Assembly: GCF_015679265.1 (NCBI RefSeq)
Contig: NZ_CP064942.1
Span: 833,501 to 897,500, forward strand
Length of the DNA stretch: 64,000 nt
Direction: 5' to 3'
From: Pontivivens ytuae
GTDB lineage: Bacteria; Pseudomonadota; Alphaproteobacteria; Rhodobacterales; Rhodobacteraceae
The translations under genes were made by a program, and so were the position numbers. This document shows, piece by piece, positions 34,724 through 43,030 of this stretch. Under the pieces are notes generated by a model, which was given only the letters and a program-made list of their open reading frames with translations, ran no database searches and was not told the DNA's origin. Every line of letters starts with the position of its first letter. The stretch's first letter is position 1.

Positions 34724-34999
34724 TAGGCGATACGCAGTCGGCTGAGCTGAACCGCTGGACGACCAGATGCAAGCCTTGGCGGTTTCAAACGTGAGTACTG
34801 GTACAGTCTCGTACTCGGGGTGGCTTGCTCAAAACACCGGCGTAAGTTTCTTCGCGACTGCAAGCTGCTGGCCATAAACTTCATATCGATACGATTGAGA
34901 TTACCCTCGACGACTAGCAATGCCCCTTGATCGGTTCTAGCAACTGCGACAAGCTGTTCCTCCGCTCTGCAGTATAAAAACAGACGATGGAGCCAGGGA

Positions 35000-35356
35000 T
35001 TGCGGATCTTTTGCGGGAACACTCAGGTATTCGCGACCGCCCTGAGCGCCGCGTTTCTCTGCACGACCCCCGCCCTGCCGCAGAACGATGCGATCGCTGA
35101 AATCGCCGGTGACGCGACCGCGGGCGAGAACGTCTACCAGTCGGTCTGCAGAAACTGCCATGGGCCCACGGGCGCCGGCATGGCGAGCTTTCCGAAGCTT
35201 GCGGGCAATGAGTCCGAATACCTCATCGAACGGCTCGCGCAGTATCGCGCCGGGGAGAGGATCGGTCCGAACTCCGCCCTGATGTGGCCACTGGTCGAGG
35301 ACTTCTCGGACCAGGACATCGCCGACATCGTCGCCTATATCAGCGAGACATTCTGA
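35000..35356 (+). CDS. Exported monoheme cytochrome c
   Basis: A 118-aa class I cytochrome c. An N-terminal export signal (FATALSAAFLCTTPALP) is followed by one heme site CRNCHG and an axial-ligand Met in SALMWPLVEDFSDQDIADIVAY, the typical cytochrome c5/c553 C-terminus. The start is uncertain: TTG 35000 is the only in-frame start that includes the whole signal. It lies 145 bases upstream of a PQQ-type sugar dehydrogenase and is a natural electron acceptor for it in the periplasm. Confidence 0.82.
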   Translation: MRIFCGNTQVFATALSAAFLCTTPALPQNDAIAEIAGDATAGENVYQSVCRNCHGPTGAGMASFPKLAGNESEYLIERLAQYRAGERIGPNSALMWPLVEDFSDQDIADIVAYISETF

Positions 35357-35501
35357 GGCGACGAGCCGCGCCCGGTCGCCCGCCAGACCTGGTTCCAGCA
35401 AAATTCTTTGGTAAACGTCCCCGCTCAGATAGATTCAGGGAGTCGGATAGCAACGGCCAACTATGACCGGTCCAGAAAGGACCGTAGCTTGGGAGGACCT
35501 A

Positions 35502-36794
35502 ATGACTTATCGACCACCCCTGAAATCTGTTCGCTTACTTGGATCGCTTCTTGCAGCGAGCAGTCTCGTCTCCGTTCCTGCCGTCGCGCAGAACGGGATG
35601 AACACCACCAGCCTGCAGCACGAGGTCGTGCTCGAGGGGCTGGAGAACCCCTGGGACATGGCGTTCCTCGACGACGGCACGATGCTCTTCACCGAGAAAT
35701 GCCGGGGCCTGTCGGTCCGGATGCCGGACGGCACGGTCAACGCGCTCTACGGCGTGGGGGAGACCGATGGTTTCGCCGGCAACGGAGCGGACCTGTTCTG
35801 CGAGGGACAGGCGGGCATGATGGGCGTCGCCTTCGATCCCGAGTTCGAGGCGAACCGGCGCATCTACGTCTACTCGACCTCGAACATGTCGGACCCGCAC
35901 ACCAACCGCCTGATGCGCTTCACGGTGAACGACGACTTCACCGCCGTCGCCGACCGGACCGACATCGTGGACGACGTGCCCTACAAGATGGCGGCGTCCG
36001 ATCACCCCTTCGGCGGTCCGGGCGCGCATAATGGCGGCCGGGTGCGGTTCGATGCGAACGGGCACCTGTTCCTCACCACGGGCGATACGCACAATGGCGA
36101 GGTGCCGCAGAGCCCGACGATGATGGGCTCCAAGGTGCTGCGGATCGACACGGACGGCAACGCGATCGCCGAGAACAGCCCGCCCGACGGCTTCGACCCG
36201 CGGACCTACACCTACGGCCATCGCAACGTGCAGGGCATCGCCTTCCATCCGGAGACGGGTGCGGCGATCACCGCCGAGCACGGCCCCTGGCATTCGGACG
36301 AGATCACGATCCTGGAGAATGGCGGCAATGCCGGCTGGGATCCGCGCCCGAACATGGCCGGTCGTGGTGACTGCCCGGACGGCTACTGCGGCTACAGTCC
36401 CAATCAGGAAGGCGGCATGAACCGCTACGAGCGCGCGGCCTTCATGCCGATGACCGACTTCGACACCTACCCTGATGCCATGCCGCCGGTCTGGAACAAC
36501 AACGGCTGGTCGCAGGGCACCTCCTCCGCCGCGTTCCTTGAGGGCGACGCTTGGGGCGATTGGGATGGCGCGATGGTCGTCGGCATCATGGGCATCGGCT
36601 TCGGCGGCACGCCCATCGGCCAGCGGATCGACGTGATCCAGTTCAACGCGGACAACACGGATGTGGAGGACGTGACGGAGATGACGCTGCCTATGGAGCC
36701 GGGACGCTTCCGATCCGTCGTCATGGGACCCGATGGCAGCCTCTACACCGCTGTCGATGAGGGCATGATCCACAAGCTGACGCCCGGCGGCTGA
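35502..36794 (+). CDS. PQQ-type sugar dehydrogenase (glucose/sorbosone dehydrogenase family)
   Basis: A 430-aa periplasmic quinoprotein-like dehydrogenase of the soluble aldose sugar dehydrogenase (Asd/GSDH) family. It starts with a signal peptide (LLGSLLAASSLVSVPAVAQ); the six-bladed propeller shows LENPWDMAFLDDGTMLFTE, GMMGVAFDPEFEANRRIYVY, GGRVRFDANGHLFLTTGD, YGHRNVQGIAFHP and EHGPWHSDEI, the last including the catalytic His region. The ATG at 35502 has GGGAGGA 7 nt upstream; an upstream in-frame ATG at 35463 is rejected. Whether it binds PQQ is inferred. The upstream cytochrome c is the probable electron partner. Confidence 0.85.
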   Translation: MTYRPPLKSVRLLGSLLAASSLVSVPAVAQNGMNTTSLQHEVVLEGLENPWDMAFLDDGTMLFTEKCRGLSVRMPDGTVNALYGVGETDGFAGNGADLFCEGQAGMMGVAFDPEFEANRRIYVYSTSNMSDPHTNRLMRFTVNDDFTAVADRTDIVDDVPYKMAASDHPFGGPGAHNGGRVRFDANGHLFLTTGDTHNGEVPQSPTMMGSKVLRIDTDGNAIAENSPPDGFDPRTYTYGHRNVQGIAFHPETGAAITAEHGPWHSDEITILENGGNAGWDPRPNMAGRGDCPDGYCGYSPNQEGGMNRYERAAFMPMTDFDTYPDAMPPVWNNNGWSQGTSSAAFLEGDAWGDWDGAMVVGIMGIGFGGTPIGQRIDVIQFNADNTDVEDVTEMTLPMEPGRFRSVVMGPDGSLYTAVDEGMIHKLTPGG

Positions 36795-36814
36795 TTATGA
36801 CATCGTCGCGCCGC

Positions 36815-37243
36815 TCACGAGCGGCGCGGCACCTCATCCGGGAAGACGAATGCGTCGGGGATCTCGAAGCGCTGGTCGTCCACGCGGATCACATGAACGC
36901 CGTCGGTAAGGCTCCACGAGGTATCCGTGCCGACACCCGACATGGTCGGATTGCCGCGGTCGAACGTGCCTTCCGCGAAGAACAGTATGCGCCGGAAGCC
37001 GTTGGGAAACGTGACGACGACCGTCGCGTGGCCCCATTCGCCGTGCGCCACACCGGCGGCACAGTCGCCGAGCGCCTCCCCAACCTCCTGCGCACAACGG
37101 ATGGTGGCCTGCGCGTCGAATGCGCCGGCCCGCGCGCGATCGAGGCCGGTATCGGGCCGGGAGGTGGTCTGCGCCTCGGCACCCGGCGCGAGAAGGGCGG
37201 CGAGCATCAGCAGGGCGGCTTGGAGGAGCGGGCGGTGTCCCAT
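36815..37243 (-). CDS. Exported hypothetical protein
   Basis: A 142-aa exported protein I cannot assign to a named family. Residues 1-24 are a signal peptide (LLQAALLMLAALLAPGAEAQ). The mature part has two cysteines (IRCAQEVGEALGDCAAGVAHG), likely a disulfide, then beta-type sequence (HATVVVTFPNGFRRILFFAEG, HVIRVDDQRFEIPDAFVFP). It converges with the sugar dehydrogenase, 20 bases apart. Function unknown. Confidence 0.75.
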   Translation of the reverse strand: MGHRPLLQAALLMLAALLAPGAEAQTTSRPDTGLDRARAGAFDAQATIRCAQEVGEALGDCAAGVAHGEWGHATVVVTFPNGFRRILFFAEGTFDRGNPTMSGVGTDTSWSLTDGVHVIRVDDQRFEIPDAFVFPDEVPRRS

Positions 37244-37405
37244 GCTGGGTCCCTCGGGCCTTGTGGTTTCTGCTTCGGCGACTGCTATGGCTGCCTAGAA
37301 TACCTTCAAAGCCGTCGGCTTCGTACATGTCGCGTTGAGGAGAACCGCCCTCTGAGAGATCACCCTTCCGTTTTCGCGAAGCGGCTTACTATTTTCGGGA
37401 GTCTC

Positions 37406-37420
37406 TCACCGCTTGCGAGA
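37406..37420 (+). promoter_or_regulatory. Candidate operator upstream of the aldo/keto reductase
   Basis: TCACCGCTTGCGAGA, 52-66 bases upstream of the reductase ATG, matches 13 of 15 positions of TCACCGTTTGCGGGA at 39460-39474 upstream of the LysR gene. A shared LysR binding site is possible. Confidence 0.35.
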
Positions 37421-37471
37421 AGCTCCCGCAACCTGTCATCTGCCCCCGATCCAGTCAGGAGGGTCTTTGAC

Positions 37472-38569
37472 ATGAAGTATACATTTGTCGGGAACACCGG
37501 TCTCAAGGTCTCGGAGCTCTGCCTCGGCGCCATGACCTTCGGGACGGAGTGGGGCTGGGGCGCGGATGAAGTGGAGAGCCGCCGGATCTTCGACGCCTTC
37601 GTCGACGCCGGGGGCAATTTCATCGACACCGCGAATGCCTATACCGGCGGGACGAGCGAGAGCTATTTGGGCAGCTTCATCGCCGATCAGCGCGACCGCT
37701 TCGTGATCGCGACGAAGTACACGATCAGCACTGATCCCGAGAACGCCAACGCCTTCGGCAACGGTCGCAAGACTCTGATGACCGCGCTCGATGCCAGTCT
37801 GAAGCGTCTGGGGACCGACTATGTCGACCTCTACTACGCCCACATGTGGGACGGCTTCACGCCGGTGGAGGAGACGCTGCGCGCGATGGAGGATGCGATC
37901 CGGCAGGGCAAGGTCCTGCATTTCGGGCTCTCGGACTTTCCCGCCTGGCTGGTGTCGCGCGCCGATGCGCTGGCCGAGGTCATGCACATCGCCCGGCCCG
38001 CCGCGATCCAGATCGAGTACAACCTCGCGCAGCGCGACGCCGACCGGGAGCTGATCCCGATGGCCGAGGCGCTGGGCCTCTCCATCCTCGACTGGTCGCC
38101 GCTGGGTGGTGGCGTCCTGACCGGCAAGACGCTGGCGGGCGACACGTCCGGACGGGTCGCCACGGGCGCGGTCGGCCACTTCAACAAGTACAAGAGCGAG
38201 CACAGCTTGGCCGTCGCGCAGGACGTCGTGGCAATGGCCAAGGAACTCGGCACGTCACCGGCCCAGATCGCGATCGCGTGGCTGCGCGCCCGCTCGCCGC
38301 GGCACATCCCGATCATCGGGGCGCGGTCCGCGGCTCACATCGCCGACAACCTGCAGGCCGTGAGCCTTGAGCTCGATGAGGCGGTGATGACGCGTCTCGA
38401 CCACGCGAGCCGAACGCCGCTCGGCTTTCCCTCCGACTTCTGGCCCGAAGGGTGGCCGGCGTGGTTCGGCGACTGGCCGCAGCGCCTCGACCAGCGCGTG
38501 CGGCTGCGGGGGCGCAAGGCGCTCAAGCTGGATGAGGAGTGGCCGCGGCGCCAGCCGGTGAAGCGGTAG
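37472..38569 (+). CDS. Aldo/keto reductase
   Basis: A 365-aa NADPH-dependent aldo/keto reductase with the (beta/alpha)8 fold. The catalytic tetrad is visible: Asp and Tyr in FIDTANAYTGGTSE, Lys in VIATKYTIS, His in DLYYAHMWD; NADPH-binding IPIIGARSAAHIADNL is near the end. The start is ATG 37472, 9 nt after AGGAGGG; a very long in-frame extension upstream is not coding. The C-terminal ~40 residues (WPEGWPAWFGDWPQRLD) are longer than in most members. Its 3' end overlaps the convergent LysR gene by 47 bases. Confidence 0.9.
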   Translation: MKYTFVGNTGLKVSELCLGAMTFGTEWGWGADEVESRRIFDAFVDAGGNFIDTANAYTGGTSESYLGSFIADQRDRFVIATKYTISTDPENANAFGNGRKTLMTALDASLKRLGTDYVDLYYAHMWDGFTPVEETLRAMEDAIRQGKVLHFGLSDFPAWLVSRADALAEVMHIARPAAIQIEYNLAQRDADRELIPMAEALGLSILDWSPLGGGVLTGKTLAGDTSGRVATGAVGHFNKYKSEHSLAVAQDVVAMAKELGTSPAQIAIAWLRARSPRHIPIIGARSAAHIADNLQAVSLELDEAVMTRLDHASRTPLGFPSDFWPEGWPAWFGDWPQRLDQRVRLRGRKALKLDEEWPRRQPVKR

Positions 38570-39410
38570 GGCCGGGTGCCAGCTGCAGGGCGTTCCGGGT
38601 GACCACGTCGACGACGAAGTCGGCCACCGCGCGGATGCGAGCGGAGGCGGCGACGTCCTTGTTGATCGCGAGCCAGATGTCCTGACCCGCGCTTTCGACA
38701 ATGCCGCCGATCCGCCGCAGCCTCGGGTCGGCATCCCCGATGAAGCAGGGCAGGACGGCCCGGACGGCGCCCGCCGCGGCGAGCTCATGGTGGGCCGCCA
38801 GGCTGTTGGATACGATCGCGACCGGTGACTTCATCGCGGTCACGGCCCGGGCGACGGGCAGATCCCCCATCTCCGCCGACCAGCACACGAAGCCCGGCGG
38901 ATCCGCGTCGACGGCGATGTAGACCGCGCAGGCCATGTGCCCGAGCTTGCGGATGCGCGTCTCCGCCGAGGTCGGCCGCACCAGCCGCAGCGCGAGATCC
39001 GCGTCGTAGCGGGCGAGGTCGAGGGATCTCACGCCCGTGACGAGCTCCAGCGTCAGGTTGGGGTGCGCCTGCAGGAAGCCGGGCAGCGCAGGGGCGAGCA
39101 GGCGCGTCGCGAGGTTCTCCGCCGTCGCCAGCCGCACGCGACCGGCGATACCGGCGCAGAAGGCCGCCTTGCCCGAGAGCGAGAGGGCGGCGGTTTCCAC
39201 CTGCTCGGCCCGCGGCACGAACTCGGCGCCCTGATCCGTGAGGCGATAGCCGTCGGGACTGCGCAGGAAGAGCGGAATGCCCAGTGCGGCCTCCAGCGCC
39301 TCGATCCGGCGGGACACGCGGGAGGGCGACGTGCCGATCTGGCGCGCGGCCTCTGACAGGCTCCCCGACCGGGACACGGCGAGGAAGAAGCGAAGGTCGT
39401 TCCAGTTCAT
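38523..39410 (-). CDS. LysR-family transcriptional regulator
   Basis: A 295-aa LysR regulator. N-terminal winged helix-turn-helix: NDLRFFLAVSRSGSLSEAAR, then QIGTSPSRVSRRIEALEAAL and PLFLRSPDGYRLTDQGAEF. The effector domain starts near residue 90 (GRVRLATAENLATRLLAPAL). The C-terminus ends in a Pro/Ala-rich tail that overlaps the convergent aldo/keto reductase gene. The convergent layout and the shared 15-mer upstream of both genes suggest it may control that gene and itself. The inducer is unknown. Confidence 0.88.
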   Translation of the reverse strand: MNWNDLRFFLAVSRSGSLSEAARQIGTSPSRVSRRIEALEAALGIPLFLRSPDGYRLTDQGAEFVPRAEQVETAALSLSGKAAFCAGIAGRVRLATAENLATRLLAPALPGFLQAHPNLTLELVTGVRSLDLARYDADLALRLVRPTSAETRIRKLGHMACAVYIAVDADPPGFVCWSAEMGDLPVARAVTAMKSPVAIVSNSLAAHHELAAAGAVRAVLPCFIGDADPRLRRIGGIVESAGQDIWLAINKDVAASARIRAVADFVVDVVTRNALQLAPGPTASPAGAAATPHPA

Positions 39411-39459
39411 GAAAGAGCGTCCCGATTTCGAAAAACATGGCCTTGCCCGGGAGGATAGA

Positions 39460-39474
39460 TCACCGTTTGCGGGA
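39460..39474 (+). promoter_or_regulatory. Candidate operator upstream of the LysR gene
   Basis: TCACCGTTTGCGGGA lies 50-64 bases upstream of the LysR ATG and matches the 15-mer upstream of the aldo/keto reductase (13/15). Possible autoregulatory site. Confidence 0.35.
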
Positions 39475-39684
39475 GAGTTACTTAAAGCGCGGCTTACTGG
39501 ACAGATGCTCGGTGGGCAACCGATAGATATCGGCTCGAAGCGCCCTACCCTAAAGCGGGCTCACGATTTCTTAAAGCGACGCGCCCTTAGCCCCCTAGAT
39601 ACTTGCCTCTTTCTGGTTTCCGCCACCTGTTTTAATTATCAACCTGCGACAGCAGGCCGTTTTAATGTGCTTGGGATTCAGATT

Positions 39685-39987
39685 TTAGAACAACTCGAAG
39701 TACTCGATGAAATAAGGCTGGGCAGCATCGCTGGTCTGGTAGGTTCGGGACCGAATGCGTTGGCGCTTTAGCAGCTGGAAGAAGCTCTCGGCGTTGTCGT
39801 AGCAGCTTCCGTGTTGGCTCAAGCTCGGTTCGAGACCGTTTTGCCGGAGGCAAGACTGCCATGCACGGCTCGTGAACCGTGAGCCGTGGTCTGAAGGCAC
39901 TGTAACCCGGTCCGTCGGTTCGCGCCGCGGGGCAGCCGTTAGAAGAGACTGGTAAGTTGCCATATTATATTGCGCCGACCAGCCCAC
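39685..39987 (-). pseudogene. Fragment of another IS3-family transposase
   Basis: Reads VPSDHGSRFTSRAWQSCLRQ, GSCYDNAESFFQLLKRQRI and RTYQTSDAAQPYFIEYFELF, the catalytic second Asp to Glu segment of an IS3-group OrfB different from the IS407-like copies here. Two residues around the usual DNAVAESFF are missing, and neither the N-terminal part nor the ends of that IS remain. A dead fragment in decayed DNA. Confidence 0.75.
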
Positions 39988-40262
39988 AACGCGAAGATAG
40001 AGCAGGTCGATTATGAAGCAGAGTGCAGCCAGCCTTTGTGCGTACTCAGGTAGGTGATAAAGGTCACTCAGACGCGGTCGCGCAGGGACGCCTCGAACCG
40101 CTACTCCAGCCTGTTCTAAGCCATGATTGCGATCTTACCACGTTGCCGGCCTGGGACGCCAGCCACATCAGCCGGTCCTCGGAGATCCGCTCGCTCTGGT
40201 CGCGAAGGTCCTCTGTCAGCTTGCGATAGACGTACAAGTTGACGCCATCCGCGGAGACCTGT

Positions 40263-41312
40263 CTAGCCCCCTGTGTCTGGGCCACTGATCAGGGGTTTCT
40301 CTAATATTGTTTCAGGAACGGGTGGGCGCATGTTGAGTGCCTGATGCGGTCGGGTGTGATTGTACTGCCTGAGCCAGTGATTGATGACGATCTGAGCTTG
40401 CTTGGTCGTCGTGAACCACTCCGCATTGAGAACCTCTCGCCGTAATGTCCCATTGAAGCGCTCGTTGTATCCGTTCTCCCAGGGTGATCCTGGGTAGATG
40501 CGGATGGGCTTGATCCCAACACGCCGAAGCCAGCCCTGCATCGCCTCTGCTGCGAACTCGGGTCCGTTATCGGACCGGATATACTCCGGGGAACCGTGGC
40601 GCAGCAGGAGCGGATAGAGTGCTTCGAGAACTTCGTCGGCACCCATCTTGGTGCGGACCACAACAGCCAAGGCCTGCCGCGTGAACTCGTCGAGAACCGT
40701 CAGCATCTTGTAACTGCGCCCATTGCTGAGCTTGTCATGCACGAAGTCTATTGCCCAAACATGGTTCGGGTGCGTGGGCCGAAGCCGGATGATCGAGCTG
40801 CCCTTGTGGTAGAGCCGCTTGCGCTTTTTGTGCCGCTGCGGAAGCTGCAATCCTTCCTCACGCCAGAGCCGCTCGACCTTCTTGTGATTGACCCGCCAGC
40901 CTTCCATGTGAAGCAGCTCCGTGATCTTGCGGTAGCCATATCGCCCGTACTGCTTCGCCAACCGGATCAGAGCCAACCGTAGCGCATCATCGTCTCTCTG
41001 TGTTGGCTGATATTGCAGGGAGCTCCGCGCCAGGCCAATCACCCGGCAGGTCCGCCGCTCAGACGTGGCAAGCTTCTGGCGTGTGTGAAGGACGGCCTGA
41101 CGAAGCTCCTCTGTGGTCAGGCCCTGGGCTTTAGGTGGTTCAGGCTTTCCTTGAGTATGAGCTTGTCCAGTTCGAGCTCGGCGACGATCTTCTTCAGTCG
41201 GGCGTTCTCTTTCTCCAAACTCTTCATCTCCGACAGCTGCGACCGGCCCATCCCGCCAAACCGTTTCCGCCAGTTGTAGTATGTCGCGTCGCTGATCCCG
41301 ACGCCGCGGCAT
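40263..41312 (-). CDS. IS transposase OrfB (40.3-kb copy)
   Basis: Intact 349-codon frame, DDE core unbroken, in the -1 frame relative to OrfA. Same translation as the copies at 22.6 and 28.7 kb. Confidence 0.88.
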   Translation of the reverse strand: MPRRRDQRRDILQLAETVWRDGPVAAVGDEEFGERERPTEEDRRRARTGQAHTQGKPEPPKAQGLTTEELRQAVLHTRQKLATSERRTCRVIGLARSSLQYQPTQRDDDALRLALIRLAKQYGRYGYRKITELLHMEGWRVNHKKVERLWREEGLQLPQRHKKRKRLYHKGSSIIRLRPTHPNHVWAIDFVHDKLSNGRSYKMLTVLDEFTRQALAVVVRTKMGADEVLEALYPLLLRHGSPEYIRSDNGPEFAAEAMQGWLRRVGIKPIRIYPGSPWENGYNERFNGTLRREVLNAEWFTTTKQAQIVINHWLRQYNHTRPHQALNMRPPVPETILEKPLISGPDTGG

Positions 41313-41404
41313 GCAGTGGCCACGTCATCGCCCGCCGTCAGCTTCAGCTCGATCTCACGCAGCAGCTTCAAGATGTCTTCGTCTGAATGTCGCTTCCTCG
41401 CCAT
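41117..41404 (-). CDS. IS transposase OrfA (40.3-kb copy)
   Basis: Intact 95-aa helix-turn-helix OrfA starting at ATG 41404; same translation as the other copies. Confidence 0.9.
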   Translation of the reverse strand: MARKRHSDEDILKLLREIELKLTAGDDVATACRGVGISDATYYNWRKRFGGMGRSQLSEMKSLEKENARLKKIVAELELDKLILKESLNHLKPRA

Positions 41405-41459
41405 GCCCAATCCCCCTCTCGCGGCCAATGTAATGGCCCAGTTCTAGGGGGGAAGGACA

Positions 41460-42112
41460 GGTGTACCCAAACGAAAACGGCCTGAGTGTACGTTGTAGCA
41501 AAGGTCAGGATCGTCTGCTTTGTCTGAACTAACACAAACACCTACTTAAATTGGCACAGATCGCTGGGATTGCTGGCGCTGCTAATGGCCGTTCTTCGGT
41601 GGGTAAATTGGTAGATGGACAATCTGCCACTCTAGCGCGTCGAGTGTTTTGCCTGGTGAGCATGTGTTAGTCTGTCGAGTGAAGCGCGCATTCTCGCGGC
41701 TACGTTTGTGATGCCTTGTTCCGCTTGGCTCTACGTGTGTGGGGGAATTACAGCGTAAACCTTTCCGGTGTCTGGGAATGCCTCGTCCCCTCCCCAAAAG
41801 CAAAACCCCGGCCGACGTTGTAAAACGGGTTCACGTCGGCGCCGGCTGGTTTGCGCCTTATCATTGCAGGGCATTTCGAACTGGCCCTGCGGCTTCAATT
41901 GATCACGCAAAACAGGCTGTTGAGACGGATACCCTGACAGAATCGGCGGCATGCTTTGCATGGTGTGATCCATGCCGTAGCAGCCGCGGCGCATGACTCT
42001 GTCGAGCTCAGCGTTCCAGATGAGGATGCCGAAGCAATCCATGCATCGTGCGTTTCACTGACTGTCTGCAGCAAAAATTTCATATCTCCGTCACCTGCAC
42101 TTTGCGTTGCAG
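41460..42112. other. Gap upstream of the RpiR operon
   Basis: About 650 bp with no convincing gene. Overlapping frames on both strands at 41731-42042 lack any family pattern. An inverted repeat CCGACGT/ACGTCGG (41812-41839 region) is present. The promoter of the RpiR gene must lie near the right end. Confidence 0.45.
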
Positions 42113-43003
42113 ATGCACGAAGCGGCACAGCAACGTTTCGGAGCATCCATGCTGCAGCCCCTGCGAGATCTCATCGCCGACAACGCAGACAAGCTGACCG
42201 GGGTCGATACCCGGCTGCTTGAGGTGCTGTCGGACGATCCGGTACGCGCCGCGATGGAGAATGGCCGGGAGGTCTCGGCGCGCGCCGGGGTGCATCCCGC
42301 GTCCGCAGTTCGACTCGCAAAGCGGTTGGGCTTCGGGGGCTACCCGGAGTTCAAGGCCTTCCTGCGCGACAGCCTCATCCGAGGCGGTGAAGACTTTGCC
42401 GATCCGAGTGCGCGCATGGCAGCGAGGTTGACGAAGAGCCAGGGCGAAGGACTGCTTGCCGCGGCCATCGAGAGCGAGGTCAACGCGTTACGGCAACTCG
42501 GCGAAACGCTGTCCGACGATGACATACGCGAGGTGGCAAGGGTTCTGCGGAGCGCCCGGCGCATCTTCGTCTTCGCCCGCGGGCATGGGGCGGCCCTCGC
42601 GCAGCTCATGACCCTGAGATTGACCCGATCCGGCTATGACGCGGTGGATCTGGCCGACGCGGGTATTCTGCTGCCGGAGCGGCTGGCCCAGATGACGCAG
42701 GACGACGTGCTGTGCCTCTTCTCGTTCCGCCAGCCGCGCCGTCAGACGGAAGACCTGATGGCCGAAGCCGCAGAGATGGGGGCAAGGACCATCGCGATCA
42801 CCGATCTCGGCGGCGGGCGGCTCACGGTGAAGCCCGATCTGCATCTGTCGGCATCGCGCGGCGGGGCCGGCGAGGTCCAGTCGCTGACCGTCCCGATGAC
42901 CATCGTCAACGCCATCATCCTCCATCTTGCCGCCATTGATGAGGGTCAGTCGATGCGCGCCCTCCAACGATACGCAGCCGTCAAGAAACGGTTCGGATCT
43001 TAG
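42113..43003 (+). CDS. RpiR/MurR-family transcriptional regulator
   Basis: A 296-aa regulator with an N-terminal RpiR helix-turn-helix (EVSARAGVHPASAVRLAKRL, then GFGGYPEFKAFLRD) and a C-terminal SIS sugar-phosphate-binding domain (SARRIFVFARGHGAALAQLM, DDVLCLFSFRQPRRQTEDLM, GARTIAITD). RpiR regulators sense phosphorylated sugars or similar ligands. ATG 42113 is used; ATG 42149, with GGAG just before it, is a serious alternative. It sits 27 bases upstream of the transporter operon and is probably its regulator. Confidence 0.88.
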   Translation: MHEAAQQRFGASMLQPLRDLIADNADKLTGVDTRLLEVLSDDPVRAAMENGREVSARAGVHPASAVRLAKRLGFGGYPEFKAFLRDSLIRGGEDFADPSARMAARLTKSQGEGLLAAAIESEVNALRQLGETLSDDDIREVARVLRSARRIFVFARGHGAALAQLMTLRLTRSGYDAVDLADAGILLPERLAQMTQDDVLCLFSFRQPRRQTEDLMAEAAEMGARTIAITDLGGGRLTVKPDLHLSASRGGAGEVQSLTVPMTIVNAIILHLAAIDEGQSMRALQRYAAVKKRFGS

Positions 43004-43030
43004 TCCCCCCTGCCAAGAAAGGACTGCCCA

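Larger units (their letters stand above)
40260..41459 (-). mobile_element. Intact IS3-family element (IS407-like), copy at 40.3 kb
   Basis: A complete 1,200-bp copy, minus orientation, same as the 28.7-kb copy. Flanks are ACC on the left and GGT on the right, so there is no direct target duplication; this suggests recombination or adjacent deletion. The nine bases before its left end (GCGGAGACC) are the same as those before the copy at 21801. Confidence 0.93.

Noticed and set aside
40064..40285. 73-codon minus-strand frame entering the 40.3-kb IS
   Set aside because: It begins inside the IS end and has no recognisable domain; probably decayed sequence next to the IS.
41812..41840. Short match to a cloning-vector primer region (GACGTTGTAAAACG)
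   Set aside because: Only 14 bases match and surrounding sequence is not vector-like; it is part of a local inverted repeat, so contamination is not supported.
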